This document shows positions 23,515 to 33,248 of a stretch of 64,000 nucleotides of DNA, piece by piece. Position numbers and translations under genes: made by a program. A model generated the notes under the pieces. It was given only the letters and a program-made list of their open reading frames with translations. It was not told where the DNA came from and did not search any database. The DNA comes from Providencia alcalifaciens (GTDB lineage: Bacteria > Pseudomonadota > Gammaproteobacteria > Enterobacterales > Enterobacteriaceae), in NCBI RefSeq assembly GCF_020271745.1, contig NZ_CP084296.1:2108001-2172000 (forward strand). Reading direction: 5' to 3'. Every line of letters begins with the position of its first letter. The first letter of the stretch is position 1.

Positions 23515-24459
23515 ATGAGAACCCCCTTGTTCCCTTGGTTCATCCTATGGGTGACCATCCCAATCATTATTTTCTTGCTATTCATCTTGCCCGCCCATGC
23601 CAGTGATGGACCATTCTATCAGCGTGGTCAGGAAGGCTGGTTTTGGTATCAGGTTATTCCTGAACCTGAGCAGCCTGATGAGCTGATAGAGCCGGAAACT
23701 GGTGTCGTGGAGTCCAGTCAGAGCGAACTAAAGCCCTTCAGTGCCGCATGGTTCCGAGAGCATATGCAATCGTTCATGGACAAGGCAATTGATGAGCCGA
23801 CGAATGAGAACGTCAGGGCTTATCTGTATCTTCAGCGCGTCATGATGGATAAGGGTTCACAGTTTGCTGATGTTAGTCAGCAGGTGGTCATGGGCGATCC
23901 TGTTTTGGATGAAATCAGTCGCAGACCCTTGGCGACCTATGCTGCCAATCGGATGGATCGAGAAGCTGGCGCTCAACGCGATGTAGCTTTAGGTGAAGTA
24001 GCAAAACGGGCTGGCTTGTTCTTCTTCTATCGTTCGGATTGCCCTTACTGCCACGCTCAAGCGCCTATCATCGAATCCATGGCTTTGAACTACGGTTTCG
24101 AGGTGTTTGCTATTGCTGTCGATGGCATGCCTTTACCGGGTGGAGAGTTTCCCAATTACAAAGTCGATTCAGGACAAGCACAATCCTTGTCCGTTACGAC
24201 TGTCCCTGCCGTGTTCTTAGTTGATCCGCCTAATGTCATCACTCCGATTGGCCAAGGCGCAATGAGCCTTGATGAGCTCAATAATCGAATCATTCTTGCA
24301 GCCCATCAAGCCGGTTGGATTGACGATCAAACTTACTATGCCACTAGACCTGTTCAGCCAGGCGTGTCACTCGCGATGTCAGCCCAAGAGCTTAACGAGA
24401 AGATATTGCAGGACCCTGAGTTCCTTGTTCGCTATCTGCGTGCACAAGGAGGGTTATAA
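23515..24459 (+). CDS. traF: TraF, thioredoxin-like pilus assembly protein
   Basis: A 314-residue exported protein. Residues about 9-29 are a hydrophobic signal (FILWVTIPIIIFLLFIL ... AHA). The C-terminal half is a thioredoxin-like fold with active-site CPYC at residues 176-179. F-type TraF works in the periplasm in pilus assembly, probably on disulfides of other Tra proteins. The gap to traH is 2 bp, so traF-traH-traG are one operon. Confidence 0.92.
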   Translation: MRTPLFPWFILWVTIPIIIFLLFILPAHASDGPFYQRGQEGWFWYQVIPEPEQPDELIEPETGVVESSQSELKPFSAAWFREHMQSFMDKAIDEPTNENVRAYLYLQRVMMDKGSQFADVSQQVVMGDPVLDEISRRPLATYAANRMDREAGAQRDVALGEVAKRAGLFFFYRSDCPYCHAQAPIIESMALNYGFEVFAIAVDGMPLPGGEFPNYKVDSGQAQSLSVTTVPAVFLVDPPNVITPIGQGAMSLDELNNRIILAAHQAGWIDDQTYYATRPVQPGVSLAMSAQELNEKILQDPEFLVRYLRAQGGL

Positions 24460-24461
24460 CA

Positions 24462-25850
24462 ATGAAAAAAGTATTCCGAGTATCGCTAATCGCCTGTGCG
24501 ATTGGTTTTTCATCTATGAGCCAAGCAAGCTTGCAACAGGAGATGAACCAGTTGTTTGGTTCAATGACCAACACTACTGCGCCTGGCGTATTCGAGAGTC
24601 AGCGGCGTGGCGTTATATCTGGAGGAAGTGTTGTTGTCCGTAACAGAATCATGAACGAGAACCTCGTCTCTATGGTGCCTCCGTCATTCCAAGCCGGTTG
24701 TGGCGGCATTGATATGTTCGCTGGAAGTTTGTCATTTGTTAATGCAGATCAGTTTGTTCAATTACTCCGTTCTGTTGCTGCAAACGCCAAGGGATACGCA
24801 TTCCAATTAGCGCTCAGTGCTATGTGTGAGAAATGCTCTCAGCACATGGAGACACTGCAAAAGAAAATCCAGCAGTTGAACGAGTATTTCGGCAATTCCT
24901 GTCAAATGGCTCAGGGAGTCGTGAACGATACCCTGGCTGCTTTTGGTAAAAAGGGGCAAACAGAAGCCAGCATGTTGAGCTCACTTAAAGGGGCTGGAGA
25001 CGTTTTTACCAGTTGGAGTGAATCCAATGGTAAGAACCCATATGAGAACGCTTCGAGTGTCGCGGCATCTGATGTGAACAAAACGATTAAAGGTAATTTG
25101 GTTTGGCGAGCATTGAAACGTCACTCGGCATCAAGCTGGTTTGCATCGGGGGATGACCGTTTTCTTGAAGCGGTTATGTCGGTGACTGGTTCGATCATTG
25201 TTGGTGATCTTGCTAATGCCGCTGATGGCCAAGGTAAAGCCCCAAAACTGACCAGGCTGAATGGCAATAAAGTGACTATTGAGAATCTAATTCATGGCGG
25301 TAACGTCGCTATGTACCGATGTGACACAGTGACGCAAGACGGTTGTCTGAACCCAACAATCACTAATGTGACTCTTACCGGGTTATCAACTCAGGTAGAA
25401 AATTTACTTCTTGGTACAGGTTCTAGTAACGGCATTATTTTTAAGTTTGCTCGAAATACAGGGGCTGCTAGCACCACCGAAAAGGCTTTTATGACCTCGG
25501 CTCCCGCGAGCATTGGCGGCATGATTCGAACACTTTCTGCATTAAATGAAGGGGCTGCTAGGTCGTTTGCTTCAAGAGCGGCACCATTTATTGCTGTTGA
25601 GATGGCCCGGGCATTGGTTGAAGACATGCTCAATGCAGCTAGAAGCACCTCTGGTGTAGAAGATCATGCCTATGCGAAGTTGTTAACTGAAGACCTCGAA
25701 CGTGCACGTCGCCAAATCAATGAGGAGTACGCCGCGTTACAGCGAAGATACGGCTCAGAGCAAGAGTTGCTGGCGCATTTTAATCAGGTGATTCAGACCA
25801 TTCGCAAGCAGCGTTATTACACCGTTAAATCTACGGCACTGGGGGAATAG
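24462..25850 (+). CDS. traH: TraH, pilus assembly protein
   Basis: A 462-residue protein with a signal peptide (MKKVFRVSLIACAIGFSSMSQA). Conserved features include the Cys-containing AGCGGIDMFAGSLSFVN and MCEKCSQHMETLQKK region. A coiled-coil-like C-terminus carries DLERARRQINEEYAALQRRY. TraH is an outer-membrane-associated part of the F-type secretion and pilus machinery. Length and order match SXT TraH. Confidence 0.92.
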   Translation: MKKVFRVSLIACAIGFSSMSQASLQQEMNQLFGSMTNTTAPGVFESQRRGVISGGSVVVRNRIMNENLVSMVPPSFQAGCGGIDMFAGSLSFVNADQFVQLLRSVAANAKGYAFQLALSAMCEKCSQHMETLQKKIQQLNEYFGNSCQMAQGVVNDTLAAFGKKGQTEASMLSSLKGAGDVFTSWSESNGKNPYENASSVAASDVNKTIKGNLVWRALKRHSASSWFASGDDRFLEAVMSVTGSIIVGDLANAADGQGKAPKLTRLNGNKVTIENLIHGGNVAMYRCDTVTQDGCLNPTITNVTLTGLSTQVENLLLGTGSSNGIIFKFARNTGAASTTEKAFMTSAPASIGGMIRTLSALNEGAARSFASRAAPFIAVEMARALVEDMLNAARSTSGVEDHAYAKLLTEDLERARRQINEEYAALQRRYGSEQELLAHFNQVIQTIRKQRYYTVKSTALGE

Positions 25851-25853
25851 GTC

Positions 25854-28800
25854 ATGTGGGAGATCTATTCCATCGGGGATTCGGCATTTTTAGAGCAGGT
25901 CTTGAACGCTGTCGCGATGATCACTGGTACAGGCGACTTTACTTCAATGGTTCGGATTGGCTTGCTCATTGGGGTATTGATGGTCTCTGTTCAGGCCTTA
26001 ATGCAAGGCGGTCGTGGGATTAACTTTCAACATGTTTTAGTCTCATGGCTAGTCTTTGCAACCATGTTTGGGCCCAGTACCCGAGTGAGCATTGAGGATG
26101 CGTACACGGGACAAGTTCGAGTGGTTGATAATGTGCCCATCGGTGTTGCTGCCGCAGGTAGTACGATTTCGACTGTTGGCTTTCAAATCACGCGATTGTT
26201 TGAAACGGCGTTCTCAACTCCCGCCATGACGGAATACGGCTTTGCATCCAGTTTACAGTCACTGATTAAAGTGAGAAAACAGGTGATGGATCGCTCTGGG
26301 TTGGGTGATGCAAATCGTGTCGCCGGTTCTGACATTGAACAATCGTGGTTTAACTACATCAAAGAATGCACCTTGATTGGCATCGACATCGGCCAAAAGA
26401 ACCTAGATCAGGTGCTGAGTGATCCTAACCCGATGACTGCGATTAGGTTTGATTCGCGCATATATGGCACACGCATCATGCTCAGTGGTAGCAGTAGCGA
26501 TCTGGACTGCACCGATGCCTATAGCCAACTGAAACTCATGACAGAATCAACCTTCATTCCGAGGCTTAAACAGGTTCTGTCAGCCTCATTGGGGACTTCG
26601 TCAGCCACTGACACTGATGACGTGATCCGAAATGCACTGAATAACCTTGGTTTGGCTTCGGTTAACACCCAAGAGTACATGACCGCGTCAGTGCTTTTGC
26701 CTATTTATGAGCAAAGCGTGACGGGCAAGTATATGGATGATCAAGCTTTCACCGCCGCCGTTATGGTTAATCAAGCGATTGAACAGCGCAATACACAATG
26801 GGCGGCGGAGCAGACTCTTTTCCAAAGTATCGTTCGTCCGATGATGACGTTTTTTGAGGGTTTCATTTACGCCATCACCCCTTTGATGGCCTTTGTGATA
26901 GCCCTTGGCCAAATCGGGATGCGAATGGCTGGGAAGTACTTGTTAATCCTGCTTTGGATTCAACTTTGGATGCCTGTCATGGCTATCATTAACCTGTATA
27001 TTCATTTAACCGTTGCAGGGAAAATGTCGGCTCTTGATGCCTTTGCAGGTACAGAAGTGCCATCTTTTGCTGGGATGATGCAGATGGATTCAGTGCTGCA
27101 AACCTGGATAGCTACTGGCGGCATGTTGGCGTCGAGTGTTCCGGCAATTTCGCTCATGCTCGTGTATGGCTCAGCAATAACTGCAACCCACTTGGCTGGA
27201 CGTCTTCAAAACGGTGATGCCATTGATGAAAAGATGGCAAGTCCAGATGTCGCGAAAAATGCCCCGGTAATGCAATCACAGTCAATGTTCCAGAATTCAG
27301 CCCTTACGGGTTCTGCTATGACCGGAGCGTCAAACCTACTAAGCAGTTTCTCTGTAGGAAACGCAGTGGGTTCAATGGTCGGCTCTGCAAAAGAATCCAT
27401 GACTCAGGCAACCCAAGCCTTTAGTCGTCAGGTTGGAAATACTATGAGTCGAACTTTTGGTGAAAAGCTAAGTTACGACAACCTGTCTTCGGTTGGACGT
27501 CAGATCGGCTCATCTAACTCCGCATCTAGCGCCGTTGTTAATCAGGTTACTGATGACCTGCAAACTCGGTATGGTTTTGGAGACGATAAAAAAGATGCTG
27601 TACGTGGCTTGGTATCTGGCGTGTTATCGGGAGGCCTAAGGGTCGGTGGCGATGGAACTATTACAAATACCGGTGATAAAGAAGTAGCAGATAAAGGGTT
27701 CTTGGGAAGATTACTTGGTACAGGGGGGAATGACTCCCCACAAGGTAACTTGCCTGGAGTCGATAAGCCTGAATCCTCAAGAGTGCCAAAAATATCACGG
27801 TTACGAGCAGGCTTGGATTTAGGTGGAAACTTTAGTGGCCAAGTTGAGTCGTCAGAGGGCAGTTCTCGGTCAACGACCGCAAATACGCTCACTGGGGAGA
27901 TGAAAAGCTTGGCATCAAGTGATTCACGACGTGCAGAGTATCGCGATGCAATGGTTAAGGACCTTTCAGATTCAAGACGTTCTGGCATTGAGATGTCCTT
28001 GTCTAACCAAGACTATCAGTCACTTCAGAGTTCAGCACAAGATGTTATCACGGCATCAAACCGTTTTAGTGAGCTTGATCAGGCCAGCTACAGTCTATCA
28101 GGACAAAGGAACACGGATGGTGCGACGTTAACTCGATTAGCAGCGGATAATCCTGAAGTCATGGATTATTTAGGTCGCTATATGAACCAGCATGTTGAAG
28201 CAGGTAACCGATTACGTGAAAACCTTCCAATGTATCAGCGCTTGCTACCTGATGATAATCAGGCGTATGTGGCCGCAGCTATGGAGTCTTTAACCTATAG
28301 CAACTCCTCAACGCCCGCTGAACGAGACAATGATTATCAAGCAGCAATGACTGTTATGGCCATGGCTACCGGAGCCGATTTACGATCAATTCAACCGCGC
28401 TCTAATGAAGGCTTGTCATCAGCTGCACCTACTTTTGGTGGCATTCAAAGCCAAGTGGAATCGGGTGTATTGGGCGGCTACGAGGATGCTGCAACTGTTC
28501 AAACGCAGTTCAACTCAGCTCAATCAGCTTACCAAGCCAATCTGTCTGGTGTTGATGGGCAACTAAATACACATCAACAACAAGCCCAGCAGGCCGTAGC
28601 TTCTGACACAAGTACCTATCAATCTGAACTAAACAGTGCAGCTGGCTCTCAGTGGCGATCTCGCATTATGGCTGATGATAGCGGAGTCTCTGGTGCTGAA
28701 ATGTTCTTTAACAGCGCCAGTGCTATTGGTGATTTCAGTGGCAAGCATACTGATGCAGCACTGCATACCTTGAATCATTTTGGCGAAGATTATGAGAGTT

Positions 28801-29423
28801 ACAAAGAACAGGCGCTTGAAGATCCTGGCTCACGAGGTTTCTTGCACAATGCTACGGTGGCCAGCAAATCAACATGGGATGGCTTAAAAGCAGCCGTTGA
28901 CGCAGGAACCTCTTTGGAAAACCCATTGACGGCGTTTAATAATGCATACAGTGGATCGAGTTCGCAGTATGCCTCCGAAGTAAACTGGGGCACTAAGTCT
29001 GAAGCCATGTTGGCTGGGGCATTTGGTGCGGCAGTTAACAATCGATATGGTGAGTTCTTAGAACAGTATGCCGATGATTTTAAACAGGAAGCATACAGCG
29101 AAGGGCAGAGAATGGGATTGACCCCGATTCAAAGTCAAGTGTTCGCTCAAGCTTTCAATGAAGGTTTGGCGGGGCGTGTATTCAACTCTGAAGACTCATC
29201 GAGTTGGTCGCCTGAGATGCTTGGCCTAAGGGAGCAAATGCTAAATGAGTATCGTCAAAAGGATGAGAGTGGCGCTTACATCCCCGACAGTGTGTCCGAA
29301 GAAGATAAAGCATTTGTGGATAAGCAGATTGCAGTGATCTCAAATGCATCCCTTGCGGGAGATTATGCTCAGAACAACTTGATCGATATTAGGGCCTATA
29401 ACCAGGCATCAGGAAGGAACTGA
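25854..29423 (+). CDS. traG: TraG, mating-pair stabilisation and entry-exclusion target
   Basis: A 1189-residue protein, the SXT TraG length. The N-terminal part has several membrane segments (for example RIGLLIGVLMVSVQALM near residue 40, and a cluster near 340-455). The long C-terminal half is periplasmic-type, polar, Ser/Gln/Asp-rich and lacks membrane segments. In SXT/R391 elements, TraG in the donor and Eex in the recipient set the exclusion group. A terminator follows at 29434. Confidence 0.93.
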   Translation: MWEIYSIGDSAFLEQVLNAVAMITGTGDFTSMVRIGLLIGVLMVSVQALMQGGRGINFQHVLVSWLVFATMFGPSTRVSIEDAYTGQVRVVDNVPIGVAAAGSTISTVGFQITRLFETAFSTPAMTEYGFASSLQSLIKVRKQVMDRSGLGDANRVAGSDIEQSWFNYIKECTLIGIDIGQKNLDQVLSDPNPMTAIRFDSRIYGTRIMLSGSSSDLDCTDAYSQLKLMTESTFIPRLKQVLSASLGTSSATDTDDVIRNALNNLGLASVNTQEYMTASVLLPIYEQSVTGKYMDDQAFTAAVMVNQAIEQRNTQWAAEQTLFQSIVRPMMTFFEGFIYAITPLMAFVIALGQIGMRMAGKYLLILLWIQLWMPVMAIINLYIHLTVAGKMSALDAFAGTEVPSFAGMMQMDSVLQTWIATGGMLASSVPAISLMLVYGSAITATHLAGRLQNGDAIDEKMASPDVAKNAPVMQSQSMFQNSALTGSAMTGASNLLSSFSVGNAVGSMVGSAKESMTQATQAFSRQVGNTMSRTFGEKLSYDNLSSVGRQIGSSNSASSAVVNQVTDDLQTRYGFGDDKKDAVRGLVSGVLSGGLRVGGDGTITNTGDKEVADKGFLGRLLGTGGNDSPQGNLPGVDKPESSRVPKISRLRAGLDLGGNFSGQVESSEGSSRSTTANTLTGEMKSLASSDSRRAEYRDAMVKDLSDSRRSGIEMSLSNQDYQSLQSSAQDVITASNRFSELDQASYSLSGQRNTDGATLTRLAADNPEVMDYLGRYMNQHVEAGNRLRENLPMYQRLLPDDNQAYVAAAMESLTYSNSSTPAERDNDYQAAMTVMAMATGADLRSIQPRSNEGLSSAAPTFGGIQSQVESGVLGGYEDAATVQTQFNSAQSAYQANLSGVDGQLNTHQQQAQQAVASDTSTYQSELNSAAGSQWRSRIMADDSGVSGAEMFFNSASAIGDFSGKHTDAALHTLNHFGEDYESYKEQALEDPGSRGFLHNATVASKSTWDGLKAAVDAGTSLENPLTAFNNAYSGSSSQYASEVNWGTKSEAMLAGAFGAAVNNRYGEFLEQYADDFKQEAYSEGQRMGLTPIQSQVFAQAFNEGLAGRVFNSEDSSSWSPEMLGLREQMLNEYRQKDESGAYIPDSVSEEDKAFVDKQIAVISNASLAGDYAQNNLIDIRAYNQASGRN

Positions 29424-29433
29424 AAATAGAAGG

Positions 29434-29466
29434 TAGCCAGCTTGTGGTGAGCTGGCTATTTTTTTG
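29434..29466 (+). terminator. Terminator of traFHG
   Basis: An 8-bp stem (TAGCCAGC 29434-29441 with GCTGGCTA 29451-29458) followed by seven T. It overlaps the stop of the convergent eex gene. Confidence 0.88.
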
Positions 29467-29887
29467 GCCTTTTTGGGAGGAGAGATGAGCGACCGTCTGC
29501 AAATTCGTTTACCCAGTACCAATATTTTTTTTCGCTCAGGCTTAGTTCTCGACCGGTATCTTTCAGTTGTCTTTGAAATAAATGGATTAGTCCGCTTAAG
29601 CCTAAGTAAGTTAAACCGACACATAAAATTGCCCAACTCGCTTGCCAATATGCAATTGCTAAAAACATAGTGGTGATGGTTATAAGGCCGATAGGACTAG
29701 CCGTTGCTTTGAATCCCAAGTAGCTGAAAAAAACGATGGTGCAAATCAGAAATGGCAAAGCCGCTAACTTGGCAAATGCCGTTAATATTTCTGATGGAAA
29801 AAAATGAGCCGCAGCCAAAGTCGCCAGAAAAAGCCCCAGTGATATAAACCAGCAGCGTGCTGGTAAAGATTTAAGTATGTTTGTCAT
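29456..29887 (-). CDS. eex: Eex, entry exclusion protein
   Basis: A 143-residue inner-membrane protein from the ATG at 29887, the known Eex length; an in-frame upstream start would add eight residues. It has about four hydrophobic segments and a charged C-terminus ending LLPKRPKK. In SXT/R391 elements Eex in the recipient blocks redundant transfer by recognising donor TraG. Position right after traG fits. I cannot tell exclusion group S from R by eye. Confidence 0.85.
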   Translation of the reverse strand: MTNILKSLPARCWFISLGLFLATLAAAHFFPSEILTAFAKLAALPFLICTIVFFSYLGFKATASPIGLITITTMFLAIAYWQASWAILCVGLTYLGLSGLIHLFQRQLKDTGRELSLSEKKYWYWVNEFADGRSSLLPKRPKK

Positions 29888-29944
29888 CTTCTTAGTACTC
29901 TCAAAGTGCACGGGAGGTGCACAATCAAATTATGTGTCAGCATG

Positions 29945-30478
29945 TTAGTTCTCAAAAAGTGCTCTAGTGGTTTGCTCGGCCATAATTACGCACACAGGAC
30001 ATTTAAGCTGAATGCGCTGTTGAGATACCGTCAAATACAGACTACCGCATCGACACCGGTGTAAGGATGCAAGCTGTGATCTTAAATCACGAGCTAGAAC
30101 CCAACCTTCATTGATGGTTAGTTTTTTCCAGGGGATCTCAGCTGGAAGATCTGCTTCTTTTCTTGCAACCAAGTACGCATCGTAAGCCTTCATCAAAGCA
30201 TCAATATTTAATTGCTTGTAGACATTGTCACCACCAATATTGACATAAAGCGCCATCAGCAGGGAGCCTTCAACTAAGGCTCTTCTGCTTTTAACAATGG
30301 CATCAGATTCTGGCAATTGACCAGGACAAGGTGACTTGCCAGTCACTTCTTTGTGAAGCCTTCTGATAATGTGGATTGGCAAACCAGTATCGAGCGCGAT
30401 TATGGTTGTTCGAAATCCGTACTTAATAAGCAGCGAGGCTCGGGTAAATTGCTCACTTTTGGACAGGTTATCAATCAT
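29945..30478 (-). CDS. setC: SetC, FlhC-like master activator subunit
   Basis: A 177-residue FlhC-family protein. The zinc site of FlhC is visible near the end (HRCRCGSLYL ... LKCPVC). With SetD it forms the activator that switches on excision and transfer genes in SXT/R391 elements. It overlaps setD by 4 bp (ATGA), so production is coupled. It is the last regulatory gene of the left-pointing operon controlled by SetR/CroS. Confidence 0.92.
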   Translation of the reverse strand: MIDNLSKSEQFTRASLLIKYGFRTTIIALDTGLPIHIIRRLHKEVTGKSPCPGQLPESDAIVKSRRALVEGSLLMALYVNIGGDNVYKQLNIDALMKAYDAYLVARKEADLPAEIPWKKLTINEGWVLARDLRSQLASLHRCRCGSLYLTVSQQRIQLKCPVCVIMAEQTTRALFEN

Positions 30479-30774
30479 GCATCCCCCTTGTTGTTTAGGG
30501 TTGATAATAAATAAGCGATTCTTGGGATACCTGTGCCTTTGCTCTTCACCATCTCAATCAGTTGGCTTTGGTTACCCCTTGGTTGAAACAGCATGAATGA
30601 TGAGGTCGCCACTCGTTGCAGGTCGTCAACACCAGCATTAATCAGTGCATCAACCACATCGCGTGTAAGTCCAAAGCGCAAGACCGCCTCTTGCGGATCA
30701 ATTCGCGCTAATTCTCGTGCTGCGTGCAGGTACGCCAAATTTAATTGATAGAAGTCTTGTTGATTGGTTGTCAT
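30475..30774 (-). CDS. setD: SetD, FlhD-like master activator subunit
   Basis: A 99-residue FlhD-like protein, the partner of SetC. Helical features include DFYQLNLAYLHAARELARIDPQEAVLRFGL, which mirrors the FlhD dimer helix and is followed by VVDALINAG. It overlaps the lytic transglycosylase gene and setC by 4 bp on either side. The overlaps tie activator production to earlier genes on the transcript. Confidence 0.9.
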   Translation of the reverse strand: MTTNQQDFYQLNLAYLHAARELARIDPQEAVLRFGLTRDVVDALINAGVDDLQRVATSSFMLFQPRGNQSQLIEMVKSKGTGIPRIAYLLSTLNNKGDA

Positions 30775-31319
30775 TGACGGACCTCCAGTTCATGTAAAAT
30801 ATTGCGATAAATAGAAAGCACTCTTTGTCCATACCAGCGTGCTCGCTCTTCGTTCCAACTGTGATAGCGGCCTATGCCAAGCTCTAAATCGTTTGGTGAA
30901 GACTTGATTGCTTCGGCCAAAATATTTGAGCCGACCGTAAGGTTGGTGATGGGGTCTAGCAGTTCTGCCGGTGAGCTCACACGATGCCCATGCCAATGCA
31001 AATTGATTTGCATAAGGCCAATATCGAGCTGGTATTTTTCACTCTCTTGCAGAGCCTGGTTTAACAGTTGTTCTGCTTCTGTCTGAGATTTGGCGTAGGT
31101 TGCATTTGAACCATTGCGAATTGCGTATGGCCATGGACTGGTCATGTTAAGACCACGATGTGAGGCCGACTCAGCCAAGGCAACGGCGTAGAGCATGACT
31201 GGATCAATACCAACGCTTTGTGCTGCTTTTTCCCACTGATAGCCCGGAAACGCATAGACTGAAGTGCTTGCAGACATGGCTATCACTAGGGCAATGGTTT
31301 TTGCTTTAATCGTTTTCAT
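30771..31319 (-). CDS. Lytic transglycosylase of the SetR-controlled operon
   Basis: A 182-residue exported protein with a signal peptide (MKTIKAKTIALVIAMSASTSVYA) and an SLT-like fold. The catalytic Glu is probably in AVALAESASHRG, and the QLDIGLMQINLHWHG motif is typical. It likely opens peptidoglycan locally for the transfer machinery. It overlaps its neighbours on both sides, so it shares the regulatory transcript with setDC. Confidence 0.87.
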   Translation of the reverse strand: MKTIKAKTIALVIAMSASTSVYAFPGYQWEKAAQSVGIDPVMLYAVALAESASHRGLNMTSPWPYAIRNGSNATYAKSQTEAEQLLNQALQESEKYQLDIGLMQINLHWHGHRVSSPAELLDPITNLTVGSNILAEAIKSSPNDLELGIGRYHSWNEERARWYGQRVLSIYRNILHELEVRQ

Positions 31320-32034
31320 TTTTGTCCTCTAATTGATTTCCGAGAAGCGCCTGAATGGCTTTCGGGCTTATTCTTTTCAAAGGCACTGCGCTAAAGTCAG
31401 CGATGCCTCTTGTATAAACTTGTGCTGCTTTTGACCAGTCGCCCACGGCAACAGGCGCTTGCATATCAAATCCTTTTTGCTGGTTCTGATGGTCTGCAAT
31501 ACCCTGTAATAGCCTTGGGTATTCACCCACTTCGTCCCGCAGCAAGTAAGCCTGGTAGCGTGTTAAAAACTCTTTTTGCTTAAAGGGGTATTCCCTGTCA
31601 TCAACCTTGCAGAGTTCAACCCATCCACCCATATCTGAAATCACGCGGTGGATAAGCGCATCGTCAAACATCACTGATGTCCAAGCGCCAACCTGACGAA
31701 CAGCCTTGTCAACTTTGTTCCAAGCAATCATTGCTCTTGAACCCGAGTTGCCATCGATATGCTTGATGACGTCAGCGGGCTTTGGAAAAAATTGCCCAGT
31801 ATCCGGTGATTGAATATGCCGAGTCAGACCGATTCGCACTTCTTGAATGCTATAAGCACGAAGGGCTTCAAATGCGATGGATAGCGATTGTGGTGATACG
31901 CTTTTGCCATACATGGCCCAAGCAGCTCCCCAAACTTCAGCAAACTCGCGTTTATCAACCTCCTGCACTTGAACGAACCTCCCGAATACCTGGTCCGGCC
32001 CAACTTTCAGCGATGCGACGATTGCTTTCTTCAA
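31306..32034 (-). CDS. Conserved ICE protein of the SetR-controlled operon
   Basis: A protein of up to 242 residues with no certain domain; it resembles DUF6475-type phage/ICE proteins that follow replication-protein-O-like genes. The start is uncertain because the frame overlaps the upstream gene by 80 bp; a start further inside is possible. Cytoplasmic, helical. Context suggests a DNA replication-related helper. Confidence 0.65.
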   Translation of the reverse strand: MKKAIVASLKVGPDQVFGRFVQVQEVDKREFAEVWGAAWAMYGKSVSPQSLSIAFEALRAYSIQEVRIGLTRHIQSPDTGQFFPKPADVIKHIDGNSGSRAMIAWNKVDKAVRQVGAWTSVMFDDALIHRVISDMGGWVELCKVDDREYPFKQKEFLTRYQAYLLRDEVGEYPRLLQGIADHQNQQKGFDMQAPVAVGDWSKAAQVYTRGIADFSAVPLKRISPKAIQALLGNQLEDKNEND

Positions 32035-32824
32035 TATTCAACTGGTGATTGCTGCCTTTTAGGCTCGTCGATGATTGCTTTACTTCATCAATGCGAACGT
32101 ACTCGTCTTCCCATTGCCGGTTTAATAGCCAGTTATGTGGCATAGGGGTCTTAGTCCGATCTTGATACTGCAATCGGTTGTCTCGTTGCTCTTTCCAGCG
32201 TGTTAGCACTTCCAAGGCGAGTTCATGGTCTTCATTGAGGCCCATGCGTAGCCATTCTTCTTTGGCTTTCGCTTTTTTTTCTTTGCGTATTTGTACATCC
32301 CAGAAGTCTTCAAACTGTATGTGGTCAACAGTTTTAACTGTTGGTTTATTGCTTCTCTCAGAGTCATCCGACCGTTGAGAGTCCCTTACCGGGTTGCCAT
32401 CAGGCATAAACAATGATGAAAATTCTTCTGGTAGCCGAGCTTGAAAAGCGGCAAGAGATTTCAAAAGCGATGCCATACCAATGAAGTCGGCAGGTACATC
32501 TTTAAGCAACCGAAAGGCTGCCTTACCTTGGTTTGGGTTTTCGATTGGGTTGTGCTTCAGAAAGCTTCGAATCAAAGTCCAACCAGATCCCTCGCAACGA
32601 ATCAGGAACTGATCTTGTTCTAACTCACTTAACGTCTTGGCAACCTGTTGCTCATCCCAGTTCAAGTCAGAAGCAACGTAACCAATCGGCAGTCGAAAGC
32701 AGCCAAGCAAATTACAATGTGGGCATGTAAGCAAATACAGTCCTAGCAACTTCGCTGAGTCACTCCAGGACAAAACATTTTGCTTTAGCCAAAAGCGGGT
32801 ATAGACCTTGCCATAATCACGCAT
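31955..32824 (-). CDS. Replication-protein-like (phage O/DnaT-type) protein
   Basis: A 289-residue protein. The N-terminal ~100 residues look like a winged-helix replication-initiator domain (RDYGKVYTRFWLK ... SDLNWDEQQVAKTLSELEQDQFLIRCEGSGWTLIRSFLKHNP). The C-terminal part resembles DnaT-like tails (MPHNWLLNRQWEDE). It may help load replication proteins on ICE DNA, which is inference from similarity to phage O-type proteins. It is the second gene after croS. Confidence 0.68.
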   Translation of the reverse strand: MRDYGKVYTRFWLKQNVLSWSDSAKLLGLYLLTCPHCNLLGCFRLPIGYVASDLNWDEQQVAKTLSELEQDQFLIRCEGSGWTLIRSFLKHNPIENPNQGKAAFRLLKDVPADFIGMASLLKSLAAFQARLPEEFSSLFMPDGNPVRDSQRSDDSERSNKPTVKTVDHIQFEDFWDVQIRKEKKAKAKEEWLRMGLNEDHELALEVLTRWKEQRDNRLQYQDRTKTPMPHNWLLNRQWEDEYVRIDEVKQSSTSLKGSNHQLNIEESNRRIAESWAGPGIREVRSSAGG

Positions 32825-32879
32825 GGAGGAACTCGCTTTTGTGTTTACGTAAAATGCTGACCATTATTTGCCCTTAATC

Positions 32880-33131
32880 CTACTGGTTACTGGCTTTCAG
32901 CTCGCTTGGGCATTCGGGATAGATGTCCGGTCTTAACTGAGATCGGGTTACCTGTCCTTGCGTAGCTTGTTCGATGGGTAAAACGAATTCAGCGGGAACA
33001 CGCCCTGATTTATTCAACCAAAACCAGACGTTTTGCTGTTTTGAGTTGATGGCTCTTGCTAATGCTGATTGCCCGCCGACCAAGTCAATGGCACGGCGGA
33101 GATGTTTTTGTGTCGTTTTGAACACTTCCAT
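32880..33131 (-). CDS. croS: CroS, Cro-like repressor
   Basis: An 83-residue DNA-binding protein of the Cro/YdaS type (helix-turn-helix GGQSALARAINSKQQNVWFWLNK). It is divergent from setR over a shared operator region. In SXT/R391 elements CroS counters SetR and is needed for induction of transfer after DNA damage. First gene of the left-pointing regulatory operon. Confidence 0.88.
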   Translation of the reverse strand: MEVFKTTQKHLRRAIDLVGGQSALARAINSKQQNVWFWLNKSGRVPAEFVLPIEQATQGQVTRSQLRPDIYPECPSELKASNQ

Positions 33132-33142
33132 ACCGTCTCCTG

Positions 33143-33237
33143 TTACAATAATAACTGTTACAAGATTGAATGTTACAGTTTAAACTGTAGATAAGTCAAC
33201 AGTTAAAATTGTTGAAAGACTACAGTTTTATTTGTAG
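33143..33237. promoter_or_regulatory. setR-croS operator region with four candidate operators
   Basis: Four inverted-repeat sites share ACAGTT-type half-sites: a weak one at 33143-33160; TACAGTTTAAACTGTA, a perfect 16-bp palindrome, at 33174-33189; a site at 33197-33214; and one at 33220-33237. Centre spacings are about 30, 24 and 23 bp. Four operators is the number known for SetR in SXT. They cover both divergent promoters. Confidence 0.82.
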
Positions 33238-33248
33238 AATGCGGGCTT

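Noticed and set aside
27542..27988. 148-aa minus-strand ORF inside traG
   Set aside because: Shadow frame of the Ser/Asp-rich part of TraG; composition is explained by the sense strand.
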